A stretch of DNA of 55,693 nt from IMG/VR virus record IMGVR_UViG_3300022696_000140, positions 1-55,693 of that record. One strand, given 5' to 3'. The notes under the pieces were generated by a model. The model saw only the letters and a list, made by a program, of their open reading frames with translations, searched no databases and was not told where the DNA came from. Shown in pieces: positions 12,595 to 20,550 of the stretch. The translations under genes and the position numbers were made by a program. Position 1 is the stretch's first letter. Every line of letters begins with the position of its first letter. Source of the DNA: a virus.

Positions 12595-13302
12595 TTAAAT
12601 TTCTTCCTTTTTTGATGGCCTGCCTTTAGGTTTTTTATTTTTAGACATAATATCTTTAGTTATCAATTCCACCTGATTTTCCAATGCTTGTTTAGTTTTA
12701 TTGTTAATAACTTTATAATCCCATTTATCATAATCATCAAGAGCAGTTTCAGATTCGTGTTGATTTTCAATAGATTCTCTCTCAATATATCTTTCAATTC
12801 TTATTTTGTATACATCATACTCAGAACTTGAAAATGCATCTATTTCATTAGGAAATCTAACATCAGTTATTATTATAACATCAGCATCACTATTATTTAT
12901 ATTTTCTTTCAATTTATCTACCCAATAAGAATCACTAACTCTTTTTCTCATTATATTGGTTCCATAAGTCTGCAACAAAGTTCTGGTAATTAAATTCTTA
13001 TCTTCATACCAATTATCATCATTAACCTCAATATCCTTCAATTTATTATTTAATTTAATAAAAGAATCTCTTCTCAATATCTCAAAATTGGCTTGAATTA
13101 AACTTTTTAACTCATTAGAAAATTGGTTTAATGCTTCTATAAAATAAGAAAAATCTTCATTACAATTTTTTTTCAATTCTTTAGCAAAGTATTCATATAT
13201 CGCAGTTTTCTTGTTTTTCTCAAAACATTCTATCATATAATCAGAAAAAGAGTTTTTTCCAGATTGTAATTTACCACTAACCAAAATAACAGTTTTTTTC
13301 AT
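12595..13302 (-). CDS. Deoxynucleoside monophosphate kinase-like protein (T4 gp1 type)
   Basis: P-loop G-K-L-Q-S-G-K-N-S-F (residues ~9-18), a mid-region R-T-L-L-Q-T-Y-G-T-N-I-M-R, and I-I-I-T-D-V-R-F-P-N-E-I, as in phage dNMP kinases, which phosphorylate dNMPs for replication. 235 aa, near the 241 aa of T4 gp1. ATG chosen 5 nt after AGGAG and overlapping the upstream stop (TGATG); a GTG one codon earlier is possible. The Lys-rich tail is atypical. Confidence 0.75.
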   Translation of the reverse strand: MKKTVILVSGKLQSGKNSFSDYMIECFEKNKKTAIYEYFAKELKKNCNEDFSYFIEALNQFSNELKSLIQANFEILRRDSFIKLNNKLKDIEVNDDNWYEDKNLITRTLLQTYGTNIMRKRVSDSYWVDKLKENINNSDADVIIITDVRFPNEIDAFSSSEYDVYKIRIERYIERESIENQHESETALDDYDKWDYKVINNKTKQALENQVELITKDIMSKNKKPKGRPSKKEEI

Positions 13303-13547
13303 CACATCTCCTCATCAAAAAAATTTCCTTTATTAACAATCATAGTTTTAATTTCAACATAAGAATCTTTATTTTTAGCATAAACCTCATATCTACAAGG
13401 ATCATTAGTTTTTTTTATAATAAGAGGATAATTCTCTTTCATTGTTATAGATGTTGCGCTACACTCAACAACACAATTCTGAGGAAAATTATTTCTTAAA
13501 GAGTTTTCCGTTAACCAAATATTAGCAACTTTCTCTACTCTTCCCAT
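13302..13547 (-). CDS. Hypothetical protein, 81 aa
   Basis: No recognised domain; contains two Cys near residues 25-29 and one near 51. It overlaps both neighbours by 1-13 nt, indicating coupled translation with the dNMP-kinase-like gene. Confidence 0.6.
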   Translation of the reverse strand: MGRVEKVANIWLTENSLRNNFPQNCVVECSATSITMKENYPLIIKKTNDPCRYEVYAKNKDSYVEIKTMIVNKGNFFDEEM

Positions 13548-14062
13548 TCAGTCTCTACCTCTTCATCATCATAACCAATATATTGAATTAATTTTCTATC
13601 ACATATAGTACAATGAAAATCTTCATCTGGAATCGTTTTTGCGTCATCCCAACTATAAAACATTCCGCAAGTAGGACAATCCAAATTTAAAAAACTATCC
13701 AAAATTCCATTTTCATTTTCTGGATTATCTGACTCAACTCTATCAATAAATTTTTCACTCTCTTTTTCTGCAAGCTCAATAAAATCTTCTTCTGTGAAAT
13801 TATCACATCTCTGTCCGTTAGGAAGGAGTTTAGTGAATCGCTCTGAATTTAGCCCCATAGCAGAATAATCGAATCTAAAAGAATCAATTTCAATTTCACA
13901 TTCCATATTCTCTAAAACAGAATTGAATTCACTACTCAATTGCTCCGCTGTCATTGCGACACCATCAAGAAATCCTACTAAGTATTGTTTGTCTTTAACT
14001 ACAATAGGAACCCAATAACTAACACCATTATTATCTTTAGGATTCTCATATTTATACAGCAT
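13535..14062 (-). CDS. Hypothetical zinc-binding protein, 175 aa
   Basis: Start placed at MLYKYENPKDN, just after the upstream stop (TAAAATG); a TTG at 14089 or GTG at 14104 with GAGG nearby is possible. The C-terminal half has C-P-T-C-G (residues ~128-132) and C-T-I-C (~148-151), a zinc ribbon, and ends in an acidic tail. Function unknown. Confidence 0.6.
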   Translation of the reverse strand: MLYKYENPKDNNGVSYWVPIVVKDKQYLVGFLDGVAMTAEQLSSEFNSVLENMECEIEIDSFRFDYSAMGLNSERFTKLLPNGQRCDNFTEEDFIELAEKESEKFIDRVESDNPENENGILDSFLNLDCPTCGMFYSWDDAKTIPDEDFHCTICDRKLIQYIGYDDEEVETEWEE

Positions 14063-14063
14063 T

Positions 14064-14462
14064 TTAGTTGGTTTGGTATTTTCTGACAATTTTTTCCACC
14101 TCACTGTTTGACATTAATAATAAATATTCTTTAGCATCTTTCATTCCTATTTGATAATAATTACATAAACAAACTAATTTATTATAATCATCATCTTCTA
14201 TTTTTTCTTTTTTTATAAAACTAAAAAACACCTTTCTCTTAGGTAATGAATTCTTATAATACTCATAATGAACATTTTTAGGAATGTCATATTTATTTAT
14301 TTCATTTACTAACGGAATAAATAGTTCACACATCGAAACCCATTTATTTATAAAAAATTTCTCATAACCTTTTTTAATTTCATCATCACTAAAATCCAAA
14401 TCTTCTTTGGTTGATGTCATTGAATTTAAAAAATAGAATATGTTTTTTTTACTTTTTTTCAT
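14064..14462 (-). CDS. 62: Probable clamp-loader small subunit (gp62-like)
   Basis: 132 aa, start at MKKSKKNIFYFLNS. The order of features matches short gp62 proteins of T4-like marine phages: F-x-x-N-K-W near residue 38, a conserved N-E-I-N, Y-x-x-Y-x-x-x-L-P-K-R-K-x-F-F-S (~67-82), then a Y-Y-Q-I-x-x-x-x-A-x-E-Y-L-L segment near the end. It would join five-subunit gp44/62 and load the gp45 clamp. Assignment rests on remembered family patterns, not a search. The position away from gp44 is unlike T4. Confidence 0.55.
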   Translation of the reverse strand: MKKSKKNIFYFLNSMTSTKEDLDFSDDEIKKGYEKFFINKWVSMCELFIPLVNEINKYDIPKNVHYEYYKNSLPKRKVFFSFIKKEKIEDDDYNKLVCLCNYYQIGMKDAKEYLLLMSNSEVEKIVRKYQTN

Positions 14463-14616
14463 ATATAGAAACAATCTCAAAGTTAAATTTAAAAATTTGA
14501 ATAGAGAACACCCAATTTATATTTAATTTCTTAGCATCTTCTTTAGTATTTATGAGCAACAAAATAAAAGGAAGAAATGCATTTTCTTTACTAAAATAAA
14601 AATCTTTTTCAATCAT
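14449..14616 (-). CDS. Small protein, 55 aa
   Basis: Begins MIEKDFYFSKENAFLPFILLL. Start overlaps the upstream stop by 1 nt (TAATG) and the end overlaps the gp62-like gene by 14 nt. Position between the peptidase and gp62-like genes suggests a real coupled gene. Function unknown. Confidence 0.5.
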   Translation of the reverse strand: MIEKDFYFSKENAFLPFILLLINTKEDAKKLNINWVFSIQIFKFNFEIVSIYEKK

Positions 14617-15089
14617 TATTTACCAAAAACCAAATATCTATTTTGTTTCTTGTTTAAATTTCTACAATCAACATGAACCCAATCCATACCATCAAAATCT
14701 TCAACACCAGTGATATATTTAAAAGCAGGTTCTTTTGGATTTTCCAATATTGTATTTCTCATATTTTTTGCTGACATATTAGGACTAATAAAATCAATAG
14801 CTCTACCAAAAGAATGTTGAGAAGTTTTTTTATAATAAGGACTATCGTTAGTTCTTAGCCCAGACCAATTTCTTAAACCACCCCAACGCCAACTATTTAT
14901 AATTATCGGAACATCAAAATATTCTCTTATCAAATCAGCAGTCATGACTATTCTAATATCCATAGTCAATAATGAATCATCTCCGAGCAAATTGTACATG
15001 TCTCTTGATACAAACTCACAAACATTAAAATATTTTGGGGTATATGAGTGAAAAGATTCTGAATCTTTTTTTCTAAAAAAATTAATCAT
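14616..15089 (-). CDS. M15-type peptidase (D-Ala-D-Ala carboxypeptidase/endolysin fold)
   Basis: 157 aa from MINFFRKK, whose ATG overlaps the preceding 30-aa ORF (ATGA). Zinc-site motif S-Q-H-S-F-G-R-A-I-D-F (residues ~90-100) and W-V-H-V-D-C (~136-141) are the H-x6-D and H of Peptidase M15. Likely cleaves peptidoglycan stem peptides as an endolysin or virion peptidase. No signal peptide. It sits among metabolic genes rather than in a lysis cassette. Confidence 0.75.
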   Translation of the reverse strand: MINFFRKKDSESFHSYTPKYFNVCEFVSRDMYNLLGDDSLLTMDIRIVMTADLIREYFDVPIIINSWRWGGLRNWSGLRTNDSPYYKKTSQHSFGRAIDFISPNMSAKNMRNTILENPKEPAFKYITGVEDFDGMDWVHVDCRNLNKKQNRYLVFGK

Positions 15090-15178
15090 ACACCACTTAC
15101 CCACTCATGACCGATCTTAATATTTTTATAAAAATCTTCAACTTTACTTTCAATTAAAAACTTTTTGAATTTAGACAT
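15086..15178 (-). CDS. 30-aa ORF ahead of the peptidase
   Basis: MSKFKKFLIESKVEDFYKNI..., with a good AGGAG 6 nt upstream and an ATGA overlap into the peptidase gene. It may be a short real protein or a translational leader supplying ribosomes to the peptidase. Confidence 0.45.
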   Translation of the reverse strand: MSKFKKFLIESKVEDFYKNIKIGHEWVSGV

Positions 15179-15187
15179 GTAAAACTC

Positions 15188-15949
15188 CTAAAGAACAACC
15201 TCTTCTATATTTTCATTTTCAAAATCTCTAACATTAAAATCTTCTTTTGTTATTGGAAAATTCTTTCCTTTTGAAATCCATTTTTTAGTAAAAATATCTT
15301 TTTGTTTATTCCAAGAAGGTTTAAAAGCACCGTTTCCGGGTGATGAGTGTAACAAAAATATGTCAGCAACAGCCACTTTATAACCCATTTCCAAAACTTT
15401 AAAACAAATATCTAAATCATAAAAATCATACCCATCAAAATTCTCACTATCAAATCTCAAACCATTCAATAATAGTTCCCCTCTAACAGCAAAGAAAAAG
15501 CCATCAACACAAACAAGATCATCAAAAAAACCAACAGAACCTTTAACCAAATGATAAGATTGAGCACCGTTCTCTTGTTGTAAATGACCTCTCAAATCTT
15601 TTGAATCATTCATCCACCACGCACATTTTTCATTTAATTTTTTTGAACCAACAACACCTAAAACACCAACATCTCTTTTTTGATCAAACACATGTTGAAT
15701 CTTATTTTTAAAAAATGGGTCTAACAAAGAAACATCCTCATGTATAAAACATATAACATCATCATTACCAATAGAGTTTTGGCTTAATAGTTGTTCTATA
15801 CCATGATTATATTTTAAAAATATGCTTTTCTGCTCTTCGCCCTTTGTTTGCATTATTTCAGCACACATTATACGATGTTCAGTCAAACTTTTTTTTAAAT
15901 AATCCTCATACTTCTGCTCATTGTTTACAGCACACATTACTTTAACCAT
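15188..15949 (-). CDS. Glycosyltransferase family 2-like protein
   Basis: 253 aa, Rossmann-like opening (MVKVMCAVNNEQKYEDYL), C-F-I-H-E-D-V-S-L-L-D-P (residues ~67-78) as the Asp-containing nucleotide-sugar motif, D-G-F-F-F-A-V-R (~148-155), and F-D-G-Y-D-F-Y-D-L-D-I-C (~167-178). These blocks fit GT-A enzymes of the glycosyltransferase-like family. Substrate unknown: cell-surface sugars, virion glycans or modified DNA bases. Confidence 0.75.
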   Translation of the reverse strand: MVKVMCAVNNEQKYEDYLKKSLTEHRIMCAEIMQTKGEEQKSIFLKYNHGIEQLLSQNSIGNDDVICFIHEDVSLLDPFFKNKIQHVFDQKRDVGVLGVVGSKKLNEKCAWWMNDSKDLRGHLQQENGAQSYHLVKGSVGFFDDLVCVDGFFFAVRGELLLNGLRFDSENFDGYDFYDLDICFKVLEMGYKVAVADIFLLHSSPGNGAFKPSWNKQKDIFTKKWISKGKNFPITKEDFNVRDFENENIEEVVL

Positions 15950-15951
15950 AT

Positions 15952-16806
15952 TTAAACACTCACAGGATAAGAAATAAAAGAATCGTGTTCATAATCTACT
16001 AACTCAATATCTTTATATTTCCATTCAAATATATTTTTAAAATTTTTAATATAAAGATTTGGTAATTTTTTAGGAGTTCTTTTCAATTGGACATTCTTGA
16101 CTTTATCTAATTGATTTTTATATATATGCACATTGGATAAAAACCCAGTCAAACATCCTTCTTTATATCCAGTTTCTTGACACAATAGTTTTAATAGTAA
16201 AGCATATTGAGCAATGTTAAATGGTAGTCCAATAGGAACATCAACACTTCTCTGATACCATGTTAAATTCAATCTATTACCAATAATATCAACTTTCCAT
16301 AAAACATGGCAGGGGGGTAAAGCCATATGATCTAATGCTAAAGGATTCCAAGAACTACACAAAAGTCTTCTATTGTTAGGATCAGATCGAATTTTATCTA
16401 TAATAAATTTCAATTGATCGACCTTAGTTGAATTTTCGACATTCGGATCACTAAAACCTCTCCACTGGACACCATAAATTTCACCCAAATCATTTTCTTT
16501 TTTCATATCTTGTAGAGTTTTTAGGTTTGTTCCATATTTAACTTTTTTAGGATTAGCCCAATTATCCCATATATGACAATCTCTGTCATGTAGAAATTTT
16601 TTATTGCCAACACCTTTAATAAACATTTCAAGTTCAGCGGACACCTTATAAATATTTATCTTTTTAGTTGTTAACAATGGAAAACCATTTTTCATATCGT
16701 GCTTAAACATTGTGGATGGTATTGTTAGACAATCTTCACCAGTCCTGGTAGAAACCCAATTCCCATTGTCGATAACATCCTGTAAAATATTCAAATATCC
16801 AATCAT
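15952..16806 (-). CDS. thyA: Thymidylate synthase (ThyA)
   Basis: 284 aa. Catalytic Cys in A-L-P-P-C-H-V-L-W (residues ~161-169), Y-Q-R-S-V-D-V-P-I-G-L-P-F-N-I-A (~184-199), Y-G-V-Q-W-R-G-F (~110-117) and V-H-I-Y (~227-230). The Asn of F-N-I-A, which selects dUMP over dCMP, is retained, so this makes dTMP rather than hydroxymethyl-dCMP. It supplies thymine nucleotides for an AT-rich genome together with the ribonucleotide reductase. Confidence 0.95.
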   Translation of the reverse strand: MIGYLNILQDVIDNGNWVSTRTGEDCLTIPSTMFKHDMKNGFPLLTTKKINIYKVSAELEMFIKGVGNKKFLHDRDCHIWDNWANPKKVKYGTNLKTLQDMKKENDLGEIYGVQWRGFSDPNVENSTKVDQLKFIIDKIRSDPNNRRLLCSSWNPLALDHMALPPCHVLWKVDIIGNRLNLTWYQRSVDVPIGLPFNIAQYALLLKLLCQETGYKEGCLTGFLSNVHIYKNQLDKVKNVQLKRTPKKLPNLYIKNFKNIFEWKYKDIELVDYEHDSFISYPVSV

Positions 16807-16810
16807 AATA

Positions 16811-17050
16811 TTATTTTTCTCTTTCTTCTATTTCTATCCGTTTTAATATACCATACCACTCAGAGGATGGTGCTTTAAATCCCAAAGAAGTTAAATGATG
16901 ATCATTCTTTAAAATAGCAATCGCAATGGCCCTATATGATGGCGCAAAATTTAAATCTTCTATTCTAATAGGAACTTCATCTGGAATATCTTCTGGATAG
17001 CCTTTATCCTTCCAGTTATTTATGTATTCTTCTATCTTTTTTTTAACCAT
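16811..17050 (-). CDS. Small protein sharing the IbrA C-terminal motif, 79 aa
   Basis: The segment P-S-Y-R-A-I-A-I-A-I-L-K-N-D-H-H-L (residues ~37-53) resembles W-K-R-L-A-I-T-I-L-K-N-D-H-V-C near the end of the PP-loop protein at 18342-19661. It looks like a free-standing copy of that C-terminal module. It sits at the distal end of the Ibr-like operon. Confidence 0.65.
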   Translation of the reverse strand: MVKKKIEEYINNWKDKGYPEDIPDEVPIRIEDLNFAPSYRAIAIAILKNDHHLTSLGFKAPSSEWYGILKRIEIEEREK

Positions 17051-17430
17051 TCAACCAACCTCTCAAGTGCTAAATTATCCGCTTTTTGTTGATTTTCTAA
17101 AGACAGTAGTTTAAATCCATGTCTAAATATTGAAGGTATTTTCATATCATAACACACTGATGCCTGACCAATCCATGCAATTCTATTAATAGAGGGATTT
17201 GTTAAAAACTGTTCGCATGAATATGGCCAATTATCAAAAACGTTATTAATATTATCATTAAACCTTTTTAAATCTTCTAAAAAGAAACAATACTCTAAAA
17301 CACAATCATCTTTATCTAAATTTTTAGGGGGAACGGTATCAAAAAAACCATATTTAACACACTCCCACTTTTCCCAATGGTGATATATTCTTTCGACTTT
17401 AGGTATTTTTAATTTTTTGTTCATACTCAT
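17032..17430 (-). CDS. Ibr-module associated protein, 132 aa
   Basis: Opens with K-I-P-K-V-E-R-I-Y-H-H-W-E-K-W-E-C, then W-P-Y-S-C-E-Q-F-L-T-N-x-x-I-N-R-I-A-W-I-G-Q-A (residues ~68-90) and F-R-H-G-F. From memory this combination accompanies DUF3440/ParB genes in phages. No catalytic motif identified. It overlaps IbrB upstream and the 79-aa gene downstream, so all three are made together. Confidence 0.65.
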   Translation of the reverse strand: MSMNKKLKIPKVERIYHHWEKWECVKYGFFDTVPPKNLDKDDCVLEYCFFLEDLKRFNDNINNVFDNWPYSCEQFLTNPSINRIAWIGQASVCYDMKIPSIFRHGFKLLSLENQQKADNLALERLVEWLKKR

Positions 17431-17956
17431 CTATATCAAAATCCTCATCGACTTCCCAAGATTCAGAAAACGATTTATTCTCAAAAAGACTTGCAACTCC
17501 AGTTATTTGCTTTAAACGAAGTAATTCATCTTTAGACATTCCAATATGTTTACATATCCAAGCATCACCCTTCCCCATTTCTACTAATTCAGAAACTATG
17601 CTAGACATAAGATCGACATTGTGAGAGCCTCTTGCTCTATTATGTCTAATTGTAGATGCCATTCTATCACTAATATCTTTTTCAATAACAACAACAGGCA
17701 ACATACCATTTTCTCTATCATATATTCTTTTACTATTTTTAATAGTTAAATATCTATGAAAACCATCAACAACAATATACAAATCTTGATCGGAATCATA
17801 AAAAGTCACGACTGGTTGAGTATAACCATCTTCCCATATAGAAACTTCTAACAATTCCATTTCTGGTGGTGCCACAGAATTTGGGTTATAATCATTAGCT
17901 TTAACTTTTTCAATAGGAACTGCAATAACATTATACACTGGAGATTTGAATGACAT
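17399..17956 (-). CDS. ibrB: ParB-like nuclease-domain protein (IbrB-like)
   Basis: 185 aa. ParB/sulfiredoxin-fold N-terminus: N-D-Y-N-P-N (residues ~21-26), V-V-D-G-F-H-R-Y (~62-69) and R-H-N-R-A-R-G-S-H (~104-112), followed by a helix-turn-helix-like region (C-K-H-I-G-M-S-K-D-E-L-L-R-L). This is the partner of IbrA-type proteins, known in E. coli as activators of eib genes. The biochemical role is unresolved. Adjacent to the EctC-like gene. Confidence 0.8.
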   Translation of the reverse strand: MSFKSPVYNVIAVPIEKVKANDYNPNSVAPPEMELLEVSIWEDGYTQPVVTFYDSDQDLYIVVDGFHRYLTIKNSKRIYDRENGMLPVVVIEKDISDRMASTIRHNRARGSHNVDLMSSIVSELVEMGKGDAWICKHIGMSKDELLRLKQITGVASLFENKSFSESWEVDEDFDIDEYEQKIKNT

Positions 17957-17961
17957 ACCAA

Positions 17962-18345
17962 TTACCTTTCATAAGAACCATCAGTAGAATGAACTTCTCT
18001 ACCTTTAAGTGGTGGATTAAAAACACATATCAATATAGTTTCTTCTAAAGCCAAAAAACTATGTGCATCATTATCATCTAAAATATATATAAAATCTTTT
18101 TCTATAATAAACTGTTCTTTCGTTTTTTCATTTGTGACAATACCCCTTCCTGAAATACAATAACAAGATTCTAAATGATTCTTATAGTGCCAAAAATATG
18201 GCCCACCTTTATTAACAATGGTTTTTGTTAATGTATACCCCATAGAATCGCTTTCTAATAAAATTCTTAATGAAATAAAATTATTTTTAGGACAAATAAC
18301 TTCTCTTTCAGTATTTTTCAAATCATCTACTTTCACAACTTTCAT
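17962..18345 (-). CDS. Ectoine synthase-like cupin (EctC family)
   Basis: 127 aa, full length for EctC (~130). Conserved blocks: N-F-I-S-L-R-I-L-L (residues ~22-30), W-H-Y-K-N-H-L-E-S-C-Y-C-I-S-G (~52-66), I-Y-I-L-D-D-N-D-A-H (~86-95) and C-V-F-N-P-P-L-K-G-R-E-V-H (~107-119). The Glu, Tyr and His that bind iron in characterised EctC enzymes appear conserved. EctC closes N-gamma-acetyl-diaminobutyrate to ectoine. No EctA or EctB is in the window, so it acts on a host intermediate or a different substrate. Its ATG overlaps the IbrA stop (ATGA). Confidence 0.85.
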   Translation of the reverse strand: MKVVKVDDLKNTEREVICPKNNFISLRILLESDSMGYTLTKTIVNKGGPYFWHYKNHLESCYCISGRGIVTNEKTKEQFIIEKDFIYILDDNDAHSFLALEETILICVFNPPLKGREVHSTDGSYER

Positions 18346-19661
18346 TTTTTTCTACCTTTAATGTCTATTTTTTTATACTTTTCTTGAATATATCTCTGCC
18401 TCTCCATTTGTTTTTTTGTAGGAGCCAACCCAAGATATTTACAAACATGATCGTTTTTTAAAATAGTAATAGCTAATCTTTTCCAAGAAGCAACATCAGA
18501 ATTATGACAGGATAAAAAATCTAAATGATCTGGATAATGTGGTAATTTTACTAAATCCATATTCTTATTCCCATGTGCAGTTTTTCCTCCTATTTTAAAA
18601 TAAACACCATACTCTTTTAGTTCATTTATTGTTTTTTGGGGCAATCCGCGACCCACTCTACCCCAAACAATGATAGACTGAATGAATCGAATTTTAAAAT
18701 TTTCAGAAACCTCTTTCGGTAAAGTATTTAATAAAAATTTAGTAAAACTTTTCCATGTATGATTAGGCGGCAATTTGAAACTTCTATAATTTAACTGTTT
18801 TCCATATGTAGCAATAAAATTAGCACCACCAACTCTAGCACAAAGTTTAGCCCAAACGTTAGGGTCTATCACTCTATACAATCCTAATGAAGATTTAGAT
18901 TCACTCATAAAAGGAGAAGCCACTCTCATTTGATGTATAGACAATCCAGCTTTATAAAAAATATCATACAATTTATTATAATCCCATTCAAATTTAGCAT
19001 TAGCAATCCAAACGTCTTCTGTTTTCCAATCGTATATTGGGTAGCAATTATACACATAATCAGTGTTCTTTTTAGTCCACATATGACCACCATGAACTGT
19101 TTTACGTGTGTTCATAATAGACCTAAATCTATTTAAAGATTCCGCAGTTCTAATACCAATCAAACACGCCGTTTCTTTTCCTTGAGAATACCAATCACCA
19201 AACTTATCCCAAAATTCATCATAATTCATATTTTCTTTAAAAAAGTCGAAATTGTGATTTTTTAAATTAACAACATATTCTTCTTTTGGCATAGGTCTAA
19301 TCCACTTATCTTTATCATCCTCACCCCAACATTGCCAATCTACAGAATAAGAACTAATAGTACATGGTAATGTTATAGGCAAACAACACCAATAAACATC
19401 TAATAAATCTAAATTATCTTTAATTATTTTATGCATAAAATTTAAAGAATGTTCATAATTTGCTTCATTATCTAATGTCATCAACCCTATTTTTTTTGTT
19501 ATATTATTTTTTCTCATATAATCTAAAACCAAATTCAACATAACTCCACTATCTTTACCCCCAGAAAAAGATAGATATATTCTTTCAAAATTATTGAATA
19601 TATATTCTACTCTTTCAATGGATGCTACATATACATTTTTATTTTTATTGTATTTTCTCAT
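18342..19661 (-). CDS. ibrA: PP-loop phosphoadenosine-phosphosulfate-reductase-like protein (IbrA-like, DUF3440)
   Basis: 439 aa. PP-loop S-F-S-G-G-K-D-S-G (residues ~31-39) of N-type ATP pyrophosphatases. Then G-I-R-T-A-E-S-L-N-R-F (~165-175), Y-N-C-Y-P-I-Y-D-W-K-T-E-D-V-W (~204-218), and the DUF3440 extension with a C-terminal I-L-K-N-D-H motif. Related enzymes activate substrates by adenylation; PAPS reductase and DndC are better-known relatives. Good GGAG before the ATG. Heads the five-gene Ibr-like operon. Confidence 0.85.
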   Translation of the reverse strand: MRKYNKNKNVYVASIERVEYIFNNFERIYLSFSGGKDSGVMLNLVLDYMRKNNITKKIGLMTLDNEANYEHSLNFMHKIIKDNLDLLDVYWCCLPITLPCTISSYSVDWQCWGEDDKDKWIRPMPKEEYVVNLKNHNFDFFKENMNYDEFWDKFGDWYSQGKETACLIGIRTAESLNRFRSIMNTRKTVHGGHMWTKKNTDYVYNCYPIYDWKTEDVWIANAKFEWDYNKLYDIFYKAGLSIHQMRVASPFMSESKSSLGLYRVIDPNVWAKLCARVGGANFIATYGKQLNYRSFKLPPNHTWKSFTKFLLNTLPKEVSENFKIRFIQSIIVWGRVGRGLPQKTINELKEYGVYFKIGGKTAHGNKNMDLVKLPHYPDHLDFLSCHNSDVASWKRLAITILKNDHVCKYLGLAPTKKQMERQRYIQEKYKKIDIKGRKK

Positions 19662-19669
19662 AAATACTC

Positions 19670-20548
19670 CTAAAATATTTCATCAATAAGATTCATCAGA
19701 TAACCACCATCAATATTTTCACCATCTTCAAACTTCTTTTCAAGATTAGAAATCATAACACTAAAATGTGTTGTGTCCACACCAATCAATTGATCTTTTA
19801 AAGTGTGAATATTATCCAAATCTAATTTAGATATTTGCCAAGCCATTTTTAAATATTGCCCAGCATTAATAAACCATCCACGATTAATAAATTTTCTTGT
19901 TCTAAATATAGAACAAATTGGATATAAAGAACCTTGATATATTAACTCTTTATTTATAATAGATTCTAACGCTTCAGGTGGAAGTATTAACTCATTGGTA
20001 GAAACATTAAAGGAGCATGTACAATGAACAAAGTCATAATTCTTGTGAATATCTTTAGCTTCTCCACAAAAACGAAAAATTAATTGAATTTTATTAGATA
20101 ATGTTATGGCATTAGAAGAAATAAACACTGGATTATATTTATCCGACTTTGAATTATCATTAACTTTAGGTTTGCCAATACTTCCCATATCTTCAAAATC
20201 TTCATCATTACTATCACCAACAACGCCGATAGATTTAACAAAAATATCAACATGATCACCACTAATGCCAGTATAAACATCAATATCTTTTATAGAATCT
20301 TTTAAATTCTTTGGTGGTTTTTTCTTAAAAACACCAATGTAATAATCCGCAACTTCTTTGGCAACCTCAACGTTTTTGAAATAAATATCATAATCATTCA
20401 CTTCTTCGTTTGTTAGCAAAGATACTATCGAACCACCAGTCACTATAACATTGTCTAAACATTTTTTCTTTAGGTCTTCATTCTCTATTGAATTTACCCA
20501 AGAGACTACTTTTTTGTGCAAAACTTTCTTAATACTTTTTGAATTCAA
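19670..20548 (-). CDS. Nucleotidyltransferase-fold protein, 292 aa
   Basis: Motif V-T-G-G-S-I-V-S-L-L...V-N-D-Y-D-I-Y-F (residues ~31-53) matches the G-G-S...D-x-D signature of the polymerase-beta-like nucleotidyltransferase superfamily; a second D-I-F near 103-105 could be the third acid. Similar uncharacterised genes occur in other T4-like phages near gp44. Start is probably TTG, 5 nt after GGGAG. Confidence 0.65.
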   Translation of the reverse strand: MNSKSIKKVLHKKVVSWVNSIENEDLKKKCLDNVIVTGGSIVSLLTNEEVNDYDIYFKNVEVAKEVADYYIGVFKKKPPKNLKDSIKDIDVYTGISGDHVDIFVKSIGVVGDSNDEDFEDMGSIGKPKVNDNSKSDKYNPVFISSNAITLSNKIQLIFRFCGEAKDIHKNYDFVHCTCSFNVSTNELILPPEALESIINKELIYQGSLYPICSIFRTRKFINRGWFINAGQYLKMAWQISKLDLDNIHTLKDQLIGVDTTHFSVMISNLEKKFEDGENIDGGYLMNLIDEIF

Positions 20549-20550
20549 AA

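Noticed and set aside
15952-16806. dCMP hydroxymethylase (T4 gp42-like) instead of thymidylate synthase
   Set aside because: The Asn in F-N-I-A that selects dUMP is present and the overall pattern is ThyA; a hydroxymethylase would be expected to carry Asp there.
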